Assembly (NCBI GenBank): GCA_016788685.1
Contig: JAEUSS010000038.1
Coordinates: forward strand, 1-11,013
Source: Prolixibacteraceae bacterium
GTDB taxonomy: Bacteria > Bacteroidota > Bacteroidia > Bacteroidales > Prolixibacteraceae
Direction of reading: 5' to 3'
DNA length: 11,013 bases
How positions within the stretch are numbered: the stretch's first letter is position 1; each line of letters begins with the position of its first letter. A program made the position numbers and the translations under genes. A model generated the notes under the pieces. That model saw only the letters and a program-made list of their open reading frames with translations. It was not told where the DNA came from and made no database searches. Positions 1 to 7,739 of the stretch are shown one piece after another.

Positions 1-1
1 C

Positions 2-3000
2 CTTTCTGCCCAGAACAGAAGGGTATCAGGAAAAGTCTTTGATACCCAGCATGAACCTCTCATCGGAGTAACCATTCAACTTGGTGGTACCACTCAAGGT
101 ACGGTTACTACTGCAGATGGATCTTTCAATCTTCTGGTTCCATCAGAAGCTGTCATTTTAAATATCTCTTATGTGGGCTACCTTACTCAAAAAATTAATG
201 TAGCCCCGGATCAAAATGACATCAAGGTTTATATGAAGGAAGACGCCATTTTAATTGATGAAACGGTGGTTGTCGGTTATGGAACACAGAAAAAGGTTAA
301 CCTGACCGGATCAGTTACAACGGTTGAAAGCAAAGAACTTGAAAACCGGGTGGCCCATTCAGTGACGAATATGCTGCAAGGCTCTGTGCCGGGACTTAAC
401 ATCACGACATCTTCAGGTGTACCCGGTAGTTCGCCAAGCATTAATATCCGTGGTGTAACTTCCATTAACGGTGCTTCTCCATTAGTGCTGATCGACGGTG
501 CTGTCGGCGACCTGAACCGTGTTAACCCAAACGATGTAGAATCAATTTCGGTGATTAAAGATGCGTCGGCGGCGGCTGTTTACGGCGCACGTGCAGCTTT
601 TGGGGTTATCCTGGTTACAACAAAATCGGGGGCGGGGCAAGACAATAAAGCGACTGTTCGTTACAGTGGCCGCTATGGATGGGAAAGCCCGACAACTTCT
701 ACCGATTATGAAACTACCGGATATTGGTCGGTATATACCATCAACAAGTTTTGGAAGGCCGACTCGGGAACGCTCTACGTCAACTACACTGATCGTGATA
801 TGCAGCAGCTATTAGCCCGTGTAAATGATAAGACTGAGAATCCCGATCGTCCCTGGGTAGTCGAAGAAATGAGAAACGGACGAAATCAATGGGTTTATTA
901 CGGCAACTACGACTGGTGGCACATGCAATATCGGGATAGCCATCCTGTGCAACAGCACAGTGTATCCATTAATGGCGGAACGAAGGATGTCAAGTATCTT
1001 GTATCGGGTGCGTATGATCGTCAGGAGGGTATCCTAAAAGTTCATCCTGATATTTTTAATAAATACAATTTGCGTTCAAAAATCGACTTCCGGATTAACA
1101 AGTGGACGACGATGACAAATAATACCTCGTTCTACGCTTCGCAATATAACTTTCAGGGAGATGGTAGTGTAGAAAATACGCTTGCTTATGGCGCAAGACA
1201 TGCACTTGCAAATTTTCCGATGAAAAACCCTGACGGGTCATGGCTTTACAGTACACCATATTTGAACTATAAAGTAGGTAACGGCCGCCACATTATCCTT
1301 GGAGAAGGCTCGCACCGTAACATAAACAGGTCTTCTGACTTCTCTAATACTACCCGTCTTGTCATCACTCCGATAAAACCGTTGAGCATTACGGCCGACT
1401 TTACTTACCGCCAGTATCAGACACGTAATACCAGTCGTTCCAACAACATCTATTACCGGGAATACCCGGGTGCACCGCTTGGCGTATATGCAACCGGTGC
1501 TGGTGCCAACCGCCTCGACGAATCGGTTAATACACGCAATTACTACTCGACGAATATATATGCCAACTATAAACAATCGTTCGGCGAACATCATCTGTCG
1601 GGTACTGCCGGATTCAATTTCGAAACCCTGAAACTGAAAAATCTCTCCGCATACGGAGAATATCTATCTTCTTCAACGCTGGATGACTTAGACCTCGTGG
1701 GTCAAAATTCGGAGGGGCAAACCATCACAGGTGTTGGAGGCGGACAGAATGAATACGCTTTGACCGGCGTTTTCGGTCGTGTTAACTACGATTACAAGGG
1801 CCGTTATTTACTTGAGGTCAGTGGTCGTTACGACGGAACATCGCGTTTTGAAGCTGACAGTCGGTGGGGATGGTTCCCTTCTGCATCGGCAGGCTGGCGC
1901 ATTTCAGAAGAGCCTTTCTTCGAATCGGCCAGAGGCACCATCGATAACCTGAAACTGAGGGCCTCTTTCGGAAGCCTGGGTAATCAAAATGTTTCTTCCT
2001 ATTATGCCTACCTGAGGTTGGTTTCCATCAATGACTTCGCAGAATATTCGTTCAACGAAGGCAGCACCATGGGCAAATATTCGTCACTGGGTGCTCCTGT
2101 GGCTTCCGACCTGACCTGGGAAACGGCAGCGCAATGGGATCTCGGGTTCGACTTCGCTATGGCTAATAATCGGTTGAGCTTTACGGCCGACGTCTATATT
2201 CGTGATACCAAAAACATGTTGACCGACGGTATTGAACTGCCAGCAGTGTACGGAGCTTCTGTTCCAAAAATGAATACTGCCGACTTGCGCACAAAAGGTT
2301 ACGAGGTGTCTGCCACATGGAGGGACAAACTAACCCTGGTAAACAAACCCCTGGAGTACAGCATTGGGGTTAATGTCAGCGACTACATGAGTACCATTAC
2401 GAAATACGATAATGCCGACAAAACTTTTGCCAAGAGCTACTACGAAGGTATGCGCCTTGGAGAAATCTGGGGTTTCGTTACCGACGGACTTTATCAGAGT
2501 ACTGAAGAAGCGCAGGCATATGCCCAGGAAGTTGATTTGAGTTATATCAACAACCGGATCACCGGCGGTTGGCAGGCAGGCGACCTTAAATTTTTAGATC
2601 TTGACGGGGATAAAAAACTGGGCATCGGTAGCAATAGTGTTAACGATCCGGGTGACCGTAAGATTTTGGGCAACTCGCTTCCGAGTTTTTCATACGGTAT
2701 TAATGCAAGCATTCGCTGGTATGGTTTCGATGTTTCCACATTCTTCCAGGGCACCGGAAACCATTACTGGTACCCTACAGGACAGTCAATGCCATTCTGG
2801 GGACCTTATTCGTATCCTTATGTTACTTATTTACAGAAAGATTTTATGAAAGATGTATGGGCAGAAGATAACCGGGATGCATACTTTACGCGACCGATGG
2901 CCTATTCCGCCACTTCCGGCCCTTTGAGTAAGGTCAATGACCGTTATCTTCAGAACCTACGCTATCTGCGCCTTAAAAATCTAACTATCGGTTATACAAT

Positions 3001-3202
3001 TCCGTCTAGTTTGACGAATAAAACAGGTATTGATGTGGTTCGTTTCTATTTTTCGGGTGAAAATCTTTACTATTGGTCGCCCCTTAAGAAACATACGAAA
3101 TACCTTGATCCCGAAGGAGCCATTGACAGAAGTGACGTTGAGAACAACGCCTTCTATCCCTGGCAAAAGACCATTATGTTTGGTGTAGATATTACTTTTT
3201 AA
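2..3202 (+). CDS. SusC-like TonB-dependent outer-membrane transporter (5' end cut by window edge)
   Basis: This is the outer-membrane barrel of a SusC/SusD uptake pair, which imports ligands bound by the SusD lid using TonB energy. The frame is open from base 2. The first residues, LSAQNRRVSG, look like the end of a signal peptide (cleavage after SAQ), so probably only about 20 codons are missing. In order it shows a carboxypeptidase-regulatory-like beta-sandwich domain (about bases 20-240), a SusC-type linker/TonB-box region DETVVVGYGTQKK (257-295), and a plug domain with the family motifs PLVLIDG, VESISVIKDASAAAVYGARA and GVILVTTKSG (to about 630). A long barrel follows and ends in the aromatic terminus FGVDITF expected for BAM-assembled barrels. 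The visible 1066 residues match the usual SusC length. The SusD gene follows after 12 bases, so the two are co-transcribed. The ATG-like starts inside the frame (for example the GTG at 173) are not real starts. The substrate cannot be read from the sequence. Confidence 0.96.
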   Translation, partial: LSAQNRRVSGKVFDTQHEPLIGVTIQLGGTTQGTVTTADGSFNLLVPSEAVILNISYVGYLTQKINVAPDQNDIKVYMKEDAILIDETVVVGYGTQKKVNLTGSVTTVESKELENRVAHSVTNMLQGSVPGLNITTSSGVPGSSPSINIRGVTSINGASPLVLIDGAVGDLNRVNPNDVESISVIKDASAAAVYGARAAFGVILVTTKSGAGQDNKATVRYSGRYGWESPTTSTDYETTGYWSVYTINKFWKADSGTLYVNYTDRDMQQLLARVNDKTENPDRPWVVEEMRNGRNQWVYYGNYDWWHMQYRDSHPVQQHSVSINGGTKDVKYLVSGAYDRQEGILKVHPDIFNKYNLRSKIDFRINKWTTMTNNTSFYASQYNFQGDGSVENTLAYGARHALANFPMKNPDGSWLYSTPYLNYKVGNGRHIILGEGSHRNINRSSDFSNTTRLVITPIKPLSITADFTYRQYQTRNTSRSNNIYYREYPGAPLGVYATGAGANRLDESVNTRNYYSTNIYANYKQSFGEHHLSGTAGFNFETLKLKNLSAYGEYLSSSTLDDLDLVGQNSEGQTITGVGGGQNEYALTGVFGRVNYDYKGRYLLEVSGRYDGTSRFEADSRWGWFPSASAGWRISEEPFFESARGTIDNLKLRASFGSLGNQNVSSYYAYLRLVSINDFAEYSFNEGSTMGKYSSLGAPVASDLTWETAAQWDLGFDFAMANNRLSFTADVYIRDTKNMLTDGIELPAVYGASVPKMNTADLRTKGYEVSATWRDKLTLVNKPLEYSIGVNVSDYMSTITKYDNADKTFAKSYYEGMRLGEIWGFVTDGLYQSTEEAQAYAQEVDLSYINNRITGGWQAGDLKFLDLDGDKKLGIGSNSVNDPGDRKILGNSLPSFSYGINASIRWYGFDVSTFFQGTGNHYWYPTGQSMPFWGPYSYPYVTYLQKDFMKDVWAEDNRDAYFTRPMAYSATSGPLSKVNDRYLQNLRYLRLKNLTIGYTIPSSLTNKTGIDVVRFYFSGENLYYWSPLKKHTKYLDPEGAIDRSDVENNAFYPWQKTIMFGVDITF

Positions 3203-3214
3203 CACGATTAAGCT

Positions 3215-5023
3215 ATGATAAAGATGAAACGTTTTTCTATAGTAGCCATGACATTGCTTATGGGTCTTTCGGCTTGTAATGATCTCCTTGATCTGAAGCC
3301 ATTGAGCCAGATTTCACAGGAGAATTATTTCCAGACGGAAACAGATCTTCAGCTTTTCAGCAACCCTTTCTATAATAACCTGCTGGACAAATCGCCCTAC
3401 GATTTGCAGAGCGACCTTTATGTTTGCCAAAACCTGTCGGACGAAATGTTGGGAGGCACCAAGCGTACCGTTCCCGCTTCGGGCGGAGGATGGTCGTGGA
3501 GTGACTTGCGTAGGATGAATACATTGATAGCTTATGCCGGTCAATGCAAGGACGAGGATGCTGTTATTAAATATACAGCACTAACCCGGTTCTTCCGTGC
3601 TTTTTTCTATTTCGAGAAGATAAAACGCTTCGGCGATGTGCCGTGGTACGAAGTTGAACTGGGTTCGGCAGACGAAGAACTCTACAATGCCCGCGATTCG
3701 CGCGAATTCGTTATGACCAAAATGATTGAGGACATTGACTACGCCATCGCTAATCTTCCCAGCAAGCAACAGGAAAAAAGCAGTCCTTATCGTGTCAACA
3801 AATATGCAGCCATGGCGTTGAAAGCTCAGTTTTGCCTGTACGAAGGTACTTACCGGAAATATTACTCCCTCAATCTTGAAGGACACGATTACAAATATTA
3901 TCTGGAGCAATCGGCAGCAGCAGCACAAAACTTAATGAATGATGGCGCATACAGCCTGTACAGTACCGGTCATCCGGAAAGGGACTATCTGACGCTTTTT
4001 GCCGAAGAAAATGCCGATCCGAATGAGTATATCCTCGCTATCAAATTCGACTACGGACTTAGCATTTACCATAACGCTACTGCCCATACGCTGGTACCAA
4101 CACAAGGACGACCGGGACTGACCCGCAAGATGGTGAATACTTATCTAAAAAAAGACGGTACGGCATTCACCAACCAGTCTGGATGGCAGGAGATGTCGTT
4201 CATCGAAGAAATGAAGGACCGCGATCCCCGACTGGCTCAAAGCATCCGTACACCGGGATATACACGCATTGGGCAAACAACAGTGCTGGCGCCCGACCTT
4301 TCAATAAGTGTTACCGGATATCAGCCCATTAAGTTTGTACAGGATCCTAAAGCATCGGGCGGCAACGTCGATCGGAACGAACGTTCTACTTGCGACTTGC
4401 CGGTTTACCGCTATGCCGAGGTGCTCCTTAATTATGCCGAAGCAAAGGCAGAACTTGGTAACTTGACACAGGCTGACCTTGACAAATCTATCAATCTGAT
4501 CCGTCAGCGTGCAGGAATGCCTGGCCTTGACATGAACGCTGCCAATGCCAATCCCGACAGATACCTTTCTGACGCAGAAACAGGCTATCCGAATGTTACG
4601 GGCGCAAACAAAGGCGTCATCCTTGAAATCCGCCGTGAACGGGCAATTGAACTGAACCAGGAAGGATTCCGCTTCGACGATCTGGTACGCTGGAAAGCCG
4701 GCTATTGCATCGACCAGTCCACTTATGGCATGTATTTCCCCGGTCCCGGAGCATACGATCTGAGTGGTGACGGACAGGCAGATGTTACACTTTATGCCAA
4801 TGGAACACCCAAACCTGCCGTTACTTCCGGTGTAGCGTATGAGATAGGTAACGAAATCATTCTTTCAGGAGGCAATAAAGGGTACATTTACTATCATAAA
4901 AATATCGAACGCACTGCTTTCGATGAAGGGCGCGATTATCTCTACCCGATTCCGATTAACGAGCGTTCGCTTAACCACAATCTTACGCAGAACCCGGGTT
5001 GGAATGACGGACTCTCTTTTTAA
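3215..5023 (+). CDS. SusD/RagB-like nutrient-binding outer-membrane lipoprotein
   Basis: This is the surface lipoprotein that caps the SusC barrel and captures the ligand. The N-terminus MIKMKRFSIVAMTLLMG followed by LSAC is a type II signal with lipobox cysteine. The mature protein starts CNDLLDLKPLSQIS, and the DLKP segment just after the cysteine is typical of SusD proteins. The N-terminal SusD-like domain with helical TPR-type repeats spans about residues 25-230. The RagB/SusD C-terminal half includes the family segment YRYAEVLLNYAEAKAELG, then IRRERAIELNQEGFRFDDLVRW, and ends with the usual NPGWNDGLSF. The length (602 aa) is normal for the family. The start at 3215 is used, but the ATG at 3224 (MKRFS) would give an equally good signal peptide. 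The stop lies about 50 bases before the next gene, consistent with one operon. The ligand is unknown. Confidence 0.95.
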   Translation: MIKMKRFSIVAMTLLMGLSACNDLLDLKPLSQISQENYFQTETDLQLFSNPFYNNLLDKSPYDLQSDLYVCQNLSDEMLGGTKRTVPASGGGWSWSDLRRMNTLIAYAGQCKDEDAVIKYTALTRFFRAFFYFEKIKRFGDVPWYEVELGSADEELYNARDSREFVMTKMIEDIDYAIANLPSKQQEKSSPYRVNKYAAMALKAQFCLYEGTYRKYYSLNLEGHDYKYYLEQSAAAAQNLMNDGAYSLYSTGHPERDYLTLFAEENADPNEYILAIKFDYGLSIYHNATAHTLVPTQGRPGLTRKMVNTYLKKDGTAFTNQSGWQEMSFIEEMKDRDPRLAQSIRTPGYTRIGQTTVLAPDLSISVTGYQPIKFVQDPKASGGNVDRNERSTCDLPVYRYAEVLLNYAEAKAELGNLTQADLDKSINLIRQRAGMPGLDMNAANANPDRYLSDAETGYPNVTGANKGVILEIRRERAIELNQEGFRFDDLVRWKAGYCIDQSTYGMYFPGPGAYDLSGDGQADVTLYANGTPKPAVTSGVAYEIGNEIILSGGNKGYIYYHKNIERTAFDEGRDYLYPIPINERSLNHNLTQNPGWNDGLSF

Positions 5024-5026
5024 TTG

Positions 5027-5054
5027 AAAATTGGTAATTAAAAATTGGTAATTG
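5027..5054 (+). repeat. Two tandem copies of a 14-bp AT-rich unit in the SusD-lipoprotein gap
   Basis: The unit AAAATTGGTAATT plus one base occurs at 5027-5040 and again at 5041-5054, directly after the susD-like stop codon and before the A-rich leader of the next gene. It fills most of the short intergenic gap. No strong hairpin is visible. It may only be slippage of AT-rich DNA. Confidence 0.7.
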
Positions 5055-5071
5055 AAAAAAAATTGCAAAAA

Positions 5072-6574
5072 ATGAAACGAATAAATTATATCATACTCTC
5101 TATTCTGCTGGTGTTTGCAAGCCTCTTGCAGGGCTGCAACGATGAAGAGAGCGAACTGTCGAAGGCAGTTTTGGCGAGCGCCGGTACGCTGAGTTTTGAA
5201 GCGACCGGAACATCGGAAAAAACCATCACCGTTTATGCTGATGCCGACTGGGTTACGGAGGTTCCTGAATGGGTAACTGTCACACCTGCTTCCGGTACAG
5301 GAACGATGGATGTTACAATTACTGTAACGGAAAATATCCGCGGCGGAGCTGTTGACAATCCCCGCAAGGCTGCGGTTGTATTCAAGGGAGGCACACTGGC
5401 AAGCCGGGCCGAAGTGATAATTTTTCAGGATGGAGACAAATATCGCGACTGTAAGGAATATACACTTGCAGAATTGGCAGCATTGGCTAACGAAACGGTC
5501 GTTGCTGTTCCACAGGTCATCGTATCAGCAGTCACAGCAAAAGGGTTCATTGTTAGCGATGGAACTGTAAATATCTTTATGCAAAGTTCCTCGGCTGTAA
5601 GCGTTGGTGACAAGGTTACGGTAAAAGGAACAAAGCTTTCCGATACTTATTCGCTTCCATACGTAGAATGCGACGAAGCGAATGTTAATGCTACGGGCAG
5701 TACGGTAACCTATCCTGCCGCGACAGATATTACCGATAAAGTGGATACTTATACCTCTACTTCGAGAGCTTTAATTAGGGTCAGCGGTATATTGAATGGC
5801 AATAATGTATCGGTAGAAGGTGCCAATTATTCTGTTGCAGTAACAGATGCTCCGGAAAATTTTGACCTTGCTCCGTTGAATGGGCATAAAGTAAAAGCTA
5901 CTGGTTATTTTGCAGGTGTGGCCGCTCCTGTTATTAAGCTTAATGCGACGGCCATTGAAGACCTCGGTGTTGTGGAAATCATCTATTTTGCTGAGGATTT
6001 TGAGTGGTTGAAACCTTGGGCTGAAATAAGCGCAGCCGGCCAGACAGTTGAGACAGATAACATTAGCGCAACAGCTCCTCAGATATCAGCTTCATCTACT
6101 GCTGTTGATGGCATTACAGCCAATGATGCTCTTCTCCAGAAAGGTTACCAATTCCTGCGTGTTACCCCGACGAGTACAGATGCGGGCGAGTGTATCTATC
6201 TTCAGAACAATTACCTCAAGTTTGGAAAAACGGGCTATCAGGCCGGTATCGTTCTTCCGAAAATTGAAGACATTCCTTCTGGTGCAACAACCGTACTGTT
6301 GTTCGACTGGTGTCCGATGCGTCAGGGATCGGGTACAATTGATCCCGTCAACCTGATCGTCATCGTTACTAATGGAAGCGATGAAGCGACATTCGAAATA
6401 CCCGAATCAGGTTTTGAGAGTGGTCATAAACTTGAGTGGATCAGAGCCGAAGTAGCGCTCACTGGTGTTACGATCAGCAATGATACAAAGATTACGATCC
6501 GTCAGACTAACTGGCAGTTAAAAACTGCCAACCGCTGGTTCCTCGATAATATTAAACTTAAAAAGGCTAATTGA
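5072..6574 (+). CDS. BACON/DUF5689-like surface lipoprotein of the SusCD operon
   Basis: This is probably a surface ligand-binding lipoprotein working with the SusCD pair, in the position where SusE/SusF-like proteins usually sit. The ATG at 5072 is chosen over the TTG at 5045 because it gives a clean lipoprotein signal, MKRINYIILSILLVFASLLQG then Cys22, with acidic residues after the cysteine (CNDEESE), and it follows an A-rich leader. Residues about 40-120 look like a BACON beta-sandwich (ADADWVTEVPEWVTVTPASG, ending VIIFQDGD). Residues about 125-300 contain an OB-fold-like stretch resembling DUF5689/YhcR-type domains (VVAVPQVIVSAVTAKGFIVSDG, then SVGDKVTVKGT). Residues about 305-500 form a beta-rich module with NRWFLDNIKL near the end, resembling carbohydrate-binding-like or choice-of-anchor jelly rolls. 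Domain names come from pattern recognition, without a profile search. No catalytic motif is seen. A terminator follows 21 bases after the stop. Confidence 0.82.
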   Translation: MKRINYIILSILLVFASLLQGCNDEESELSKAVLASAGTLSFEATGTSEKTITVYADADWVTEVPEWVTVTPASGTGTMDVTITVTENIRGGAVDNPRKAAVVFKGGTLASRAEVIIFQDGDKYRDCKEYTLAELAALANETVVAVPQVIVSAVTAKGFIVSDGTVNIFMQSSSAVSVGDKVTVKGTKLSDTYSLPYVECDEANVNATGSTVTYPAATDITDKVDTYTSTSRALIRVSGILNGNNVSVEGANYSVAVTDAPENFDLAPLNGHKVKATGYFAGVAAPVIKLNATAIEDLGVVEIIYFAEDFEWLKPWAEISAAGQTVETDNISATAPQISASSTAVDGITANDALLQKGYQFLRVTPTSTDAGECIYLQNNYLKFGKTGYQAGIVLPKIEDIPSGATTVLLFDWCPMRQGSGTIDPVNLIVIVTNGSDEATFEIPESGFESGHKLEWIRAEVALTGVTISNDTKITIRQTNWQLKTANRWFLDNIKLKKAN

Positions 6575-6595
6575 TAAATTGCCGTATAAACAGAG

Positions 6596-6630
6596 AGGCT
6601 GCCCTATATTCTGGGGCGGCCTTTCTATTA
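6596..6630 (+). terminator. Intrinsic terminator closing the SusCD operon
   Basis: A 9-bp stem, AGGCTGCCC pairing with GGGCGGCCT (one T-G pair), encloses a loop of about 8-9 bases and is followed by TTCTATTATA. It lies 21 bases after the lipoprotein stop codon. The T-run is imperfect, but position and stem make it the likely end of the operon. Confidence 0.75.
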
Positions 6631-6720
6631 TACGGAAGAAAGTGTAGTGAACAATCTTCACCTGTTTTATTGAGGATTGACCTGATTTCCATAGGTTTGG
6701 ATAACGAAAATTTATCCGGT

Positions 6721-6879
6721 ATGTATATCAGGGTGACCACAAACAGCAAAAGCACCGCTTATTACCATCTGGTGGAGTCTTATCGTGATCAGGGCAAGGG
6801 CAGGCAACGCGCCCTGTTGTCGCTTGGCCGTGTCAAAGATGGGAAGTTGGAACAGTTAGCCGAAGCCATCAGGGAATAA
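6721..6879 (+). pseudogene. N-terminal fragment of an IS1634/IS4-type transposase
   Basis: The ATG at 6721 begins MYIRVTTNSKSTAYYHLVES, followed by YRDQGKGRQRALLSLGRVKD, then a stop after 52 residues. This matches the N-terminal signature of IS1634-like and related IS4-superfamily DDE transposases, in which a basic strand is followed by LVESxRxxxKxRQRxLLxLG. Complete members run to several hundred residues with a DDE catalytic core, and nothing resembling that core follows in any frame. No terminal inverted repeats are apparent. It is therefore a dead remnant of an insertion sequence, left between the operon terminator and the repeat region. The reading frame is open further upstream (from 6571), but that part overlaps the terminator and does not look coding. 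The family-level assignment is firm as transposase and less firm as IS1634. Confidence 0.72.
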
Positions 6880-7288
6880 CCTACCTTGTTCACTTGGGAT
6901 ATACAAACGTCCGCAATCGCTAGTACAGATCGCAGCTGGTGGCGGCTTCTCAGCTATTAGCAACGAATTTGTGATCCGACTTGCACAAGATTAACGAACC
7001 GCCTTCATACCATCCGCCAACTGGCCAACTTACCCAGCTTCTGTAACCGAACATGAAGCCTATTGCGCTGCATTCTGGAATCAATCTGAGGCAGAAAGGT
7101 CATTCACAATTAAAGGTGCAACCTCCGAAACCCAGATTAAATTCTTAGGCGGTGATTATAACCTTAAAAATGTTGGACAAGGAAAAAATCGTTTGTTCAT
7201 CGACGACATTAAAGTTTTGATACCCAACTATGATGTGCTCATAGTGAATACTTGTTATGCAGGACAGGAAGTAGCAGCATATTCCTGA
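6878..7288 (+). pseudogene. Broken unrecognised reading frame (one in-frame stop)
   Basis: The second forward frame reads through this stretch with one internal TAA at 6992-6994 and a final TGA at 7286-7288. The upstream part includes SLVQIAAGGGFSAISNEF. The downstream part has 97 residues and no ATG near its beginning, with segments NWPTYPASVTEHEAYCAAFW, FLGGDYNLKNVGQGKNRLFI and VLIPNYDVLIVNTCYAGQEV before the stop. The composition looks protein-like (mixed hydrophobic strands, few rare residues), and one stop separates two long open stretches, so a decayed gene is more likely than chance. I do not recognise the family. The NTCYAG segment slightly recalls the caspase-type cysteine motif, but no matching histidine region is visible, so no function is given. 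It could also be the tail of an unrelated gene joined during insertion-sequence activity. Confidence 0.4.
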
Positions 7289-7396
7289 AGCTTTCTGTTC
7301 TGCTTTTCACCCGAAATCCAAGCAACGCCATACTGGATTTGAATAACTCTATCTTTTTTTAAAAAATTCCTTTTTTTTTAACAACCATTCACAAAG
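7289..7396. other. Gene-free AT-rich spacer
   Basis: There is no credible reading frame here. Homopolymer-rich DNA (runs of seven and nine T with an intervening A-run, about 7350-7380) precedes the first terminator-palindrome composite. No promoter match could be supported. Confidence 0.5.
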
Positions 7397-7424
7397 AAAG
7401 CCGTTCCCTTCGGGGGCGGCTTTT
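7397..7424. terminator. Bidirectional hairpin terminator, copy A
   Basis: AAAGCCG pairs with CGGCTTT, and an inner TTCCC/GGGGG stem closes a 3-base loop. A's on the left and T's on the right allow termination in both directions. It is followed 8 bases later by palindrome A. From the descending arm through the palindrome (7417-7466) it matches copy B at 48 of 50 positions, but the inner stem and loop are completely different from copies B and C. Confidence 0.75.
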
Positions 7425-7432
7425 GCATTTTG

Positions 7433-7465
7433 ATTGATCCGATGACTTCGAGTCATCGGATCAAT
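7433..7465. repeat. Perfect 33-bp palindrome, copy A
   Basis: Arms ATTGATCCGATGACT and AGTCATCGGATCAAT (15 bp each, perfect) flank a 3-base centre TCG. Identical arms recur at 9456-9488 and 10266-10298, where the centre is TGG. All three sit 8 bases after a terminator hairpin. It could be a recombination or protein-binding site, or a REP-like hairpin. The strict conservation of both arms suggests function or recent copying. Confidence 0.9.
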
Positions 7466-7562
7466 AGCAAGCAAGACGTATTTTGAGATTCAGCAGGAAA
7501 CTCGAAGCTACCTGTTGAATAACCGGGCAAACGACACTCTTGTTCTTCATGAGCTCCCGTCC

Positions 7563-7692
7563 CCCGGGACGGCCAGATTCTCCCCGGGACGATGATTTTC
7601 ACCCCCGGGACAGCAAAACACCTCCCGGGACGGCGATTTTCTCACCCGGGACGGCAAAAACTTCCCCGGGGCGGCTGACAGCAGGCATTTGC
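7563..7692 (+). repeat. Phased short-repeat array 1 (six CCCGGGACGG-type cores, 20-21 bp period)
   Basis: Cores begin at 7563, 7583, 7604, 7624, 7645 and 7665 (steps 20, 21, 20, 21, 20). Consensus is CCCGGGACGG, with variants ending ACGA, ACAG and GCGG. Spacers are 10-11 bp and AT-rich. The last core is followed by 6 bases and then GCAGGCATTTGC (7681-7692), a 12-mer that also ends array 2. A 20.5-bp average period is not a multiple of three, so this is not a coding repeat. It equals about two helical turns, placing every core on the same face of the DNA. Function unknown: an iteron-like or regulator-binding array is possible. Confidence 0.85.
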
Positions 7693-7739
7693 TCGTTTAC
7701 ATCAGGTTAAAAAAATACCAAACCCTCCTGAAACCCGCG

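Noticed and set aside
1238..1594. Antisense 118-aa frame inside the SusC-like gene, and similar frames inside the SusD and mutase genes
   Set aside because: They are antisense or out-of-frame shadows of strongly conserved coding sequences, without signals or family features of their own.
6571..6720. Upstream extension of the transposase fragment to a 102-aa protein
   Set aside because: The added part reads through the operon terminator and has no similarity to transposase N-termini. The recognisable protein begins at the ATG at 6721.
7190..7288. Caspase-like protease fragment (NTCYAG)
   Set aside because: Only a loose resemblance to the active-site cysteine strand. The catalytic histidine region is not visible and the frame is broken, so no function is assigned.
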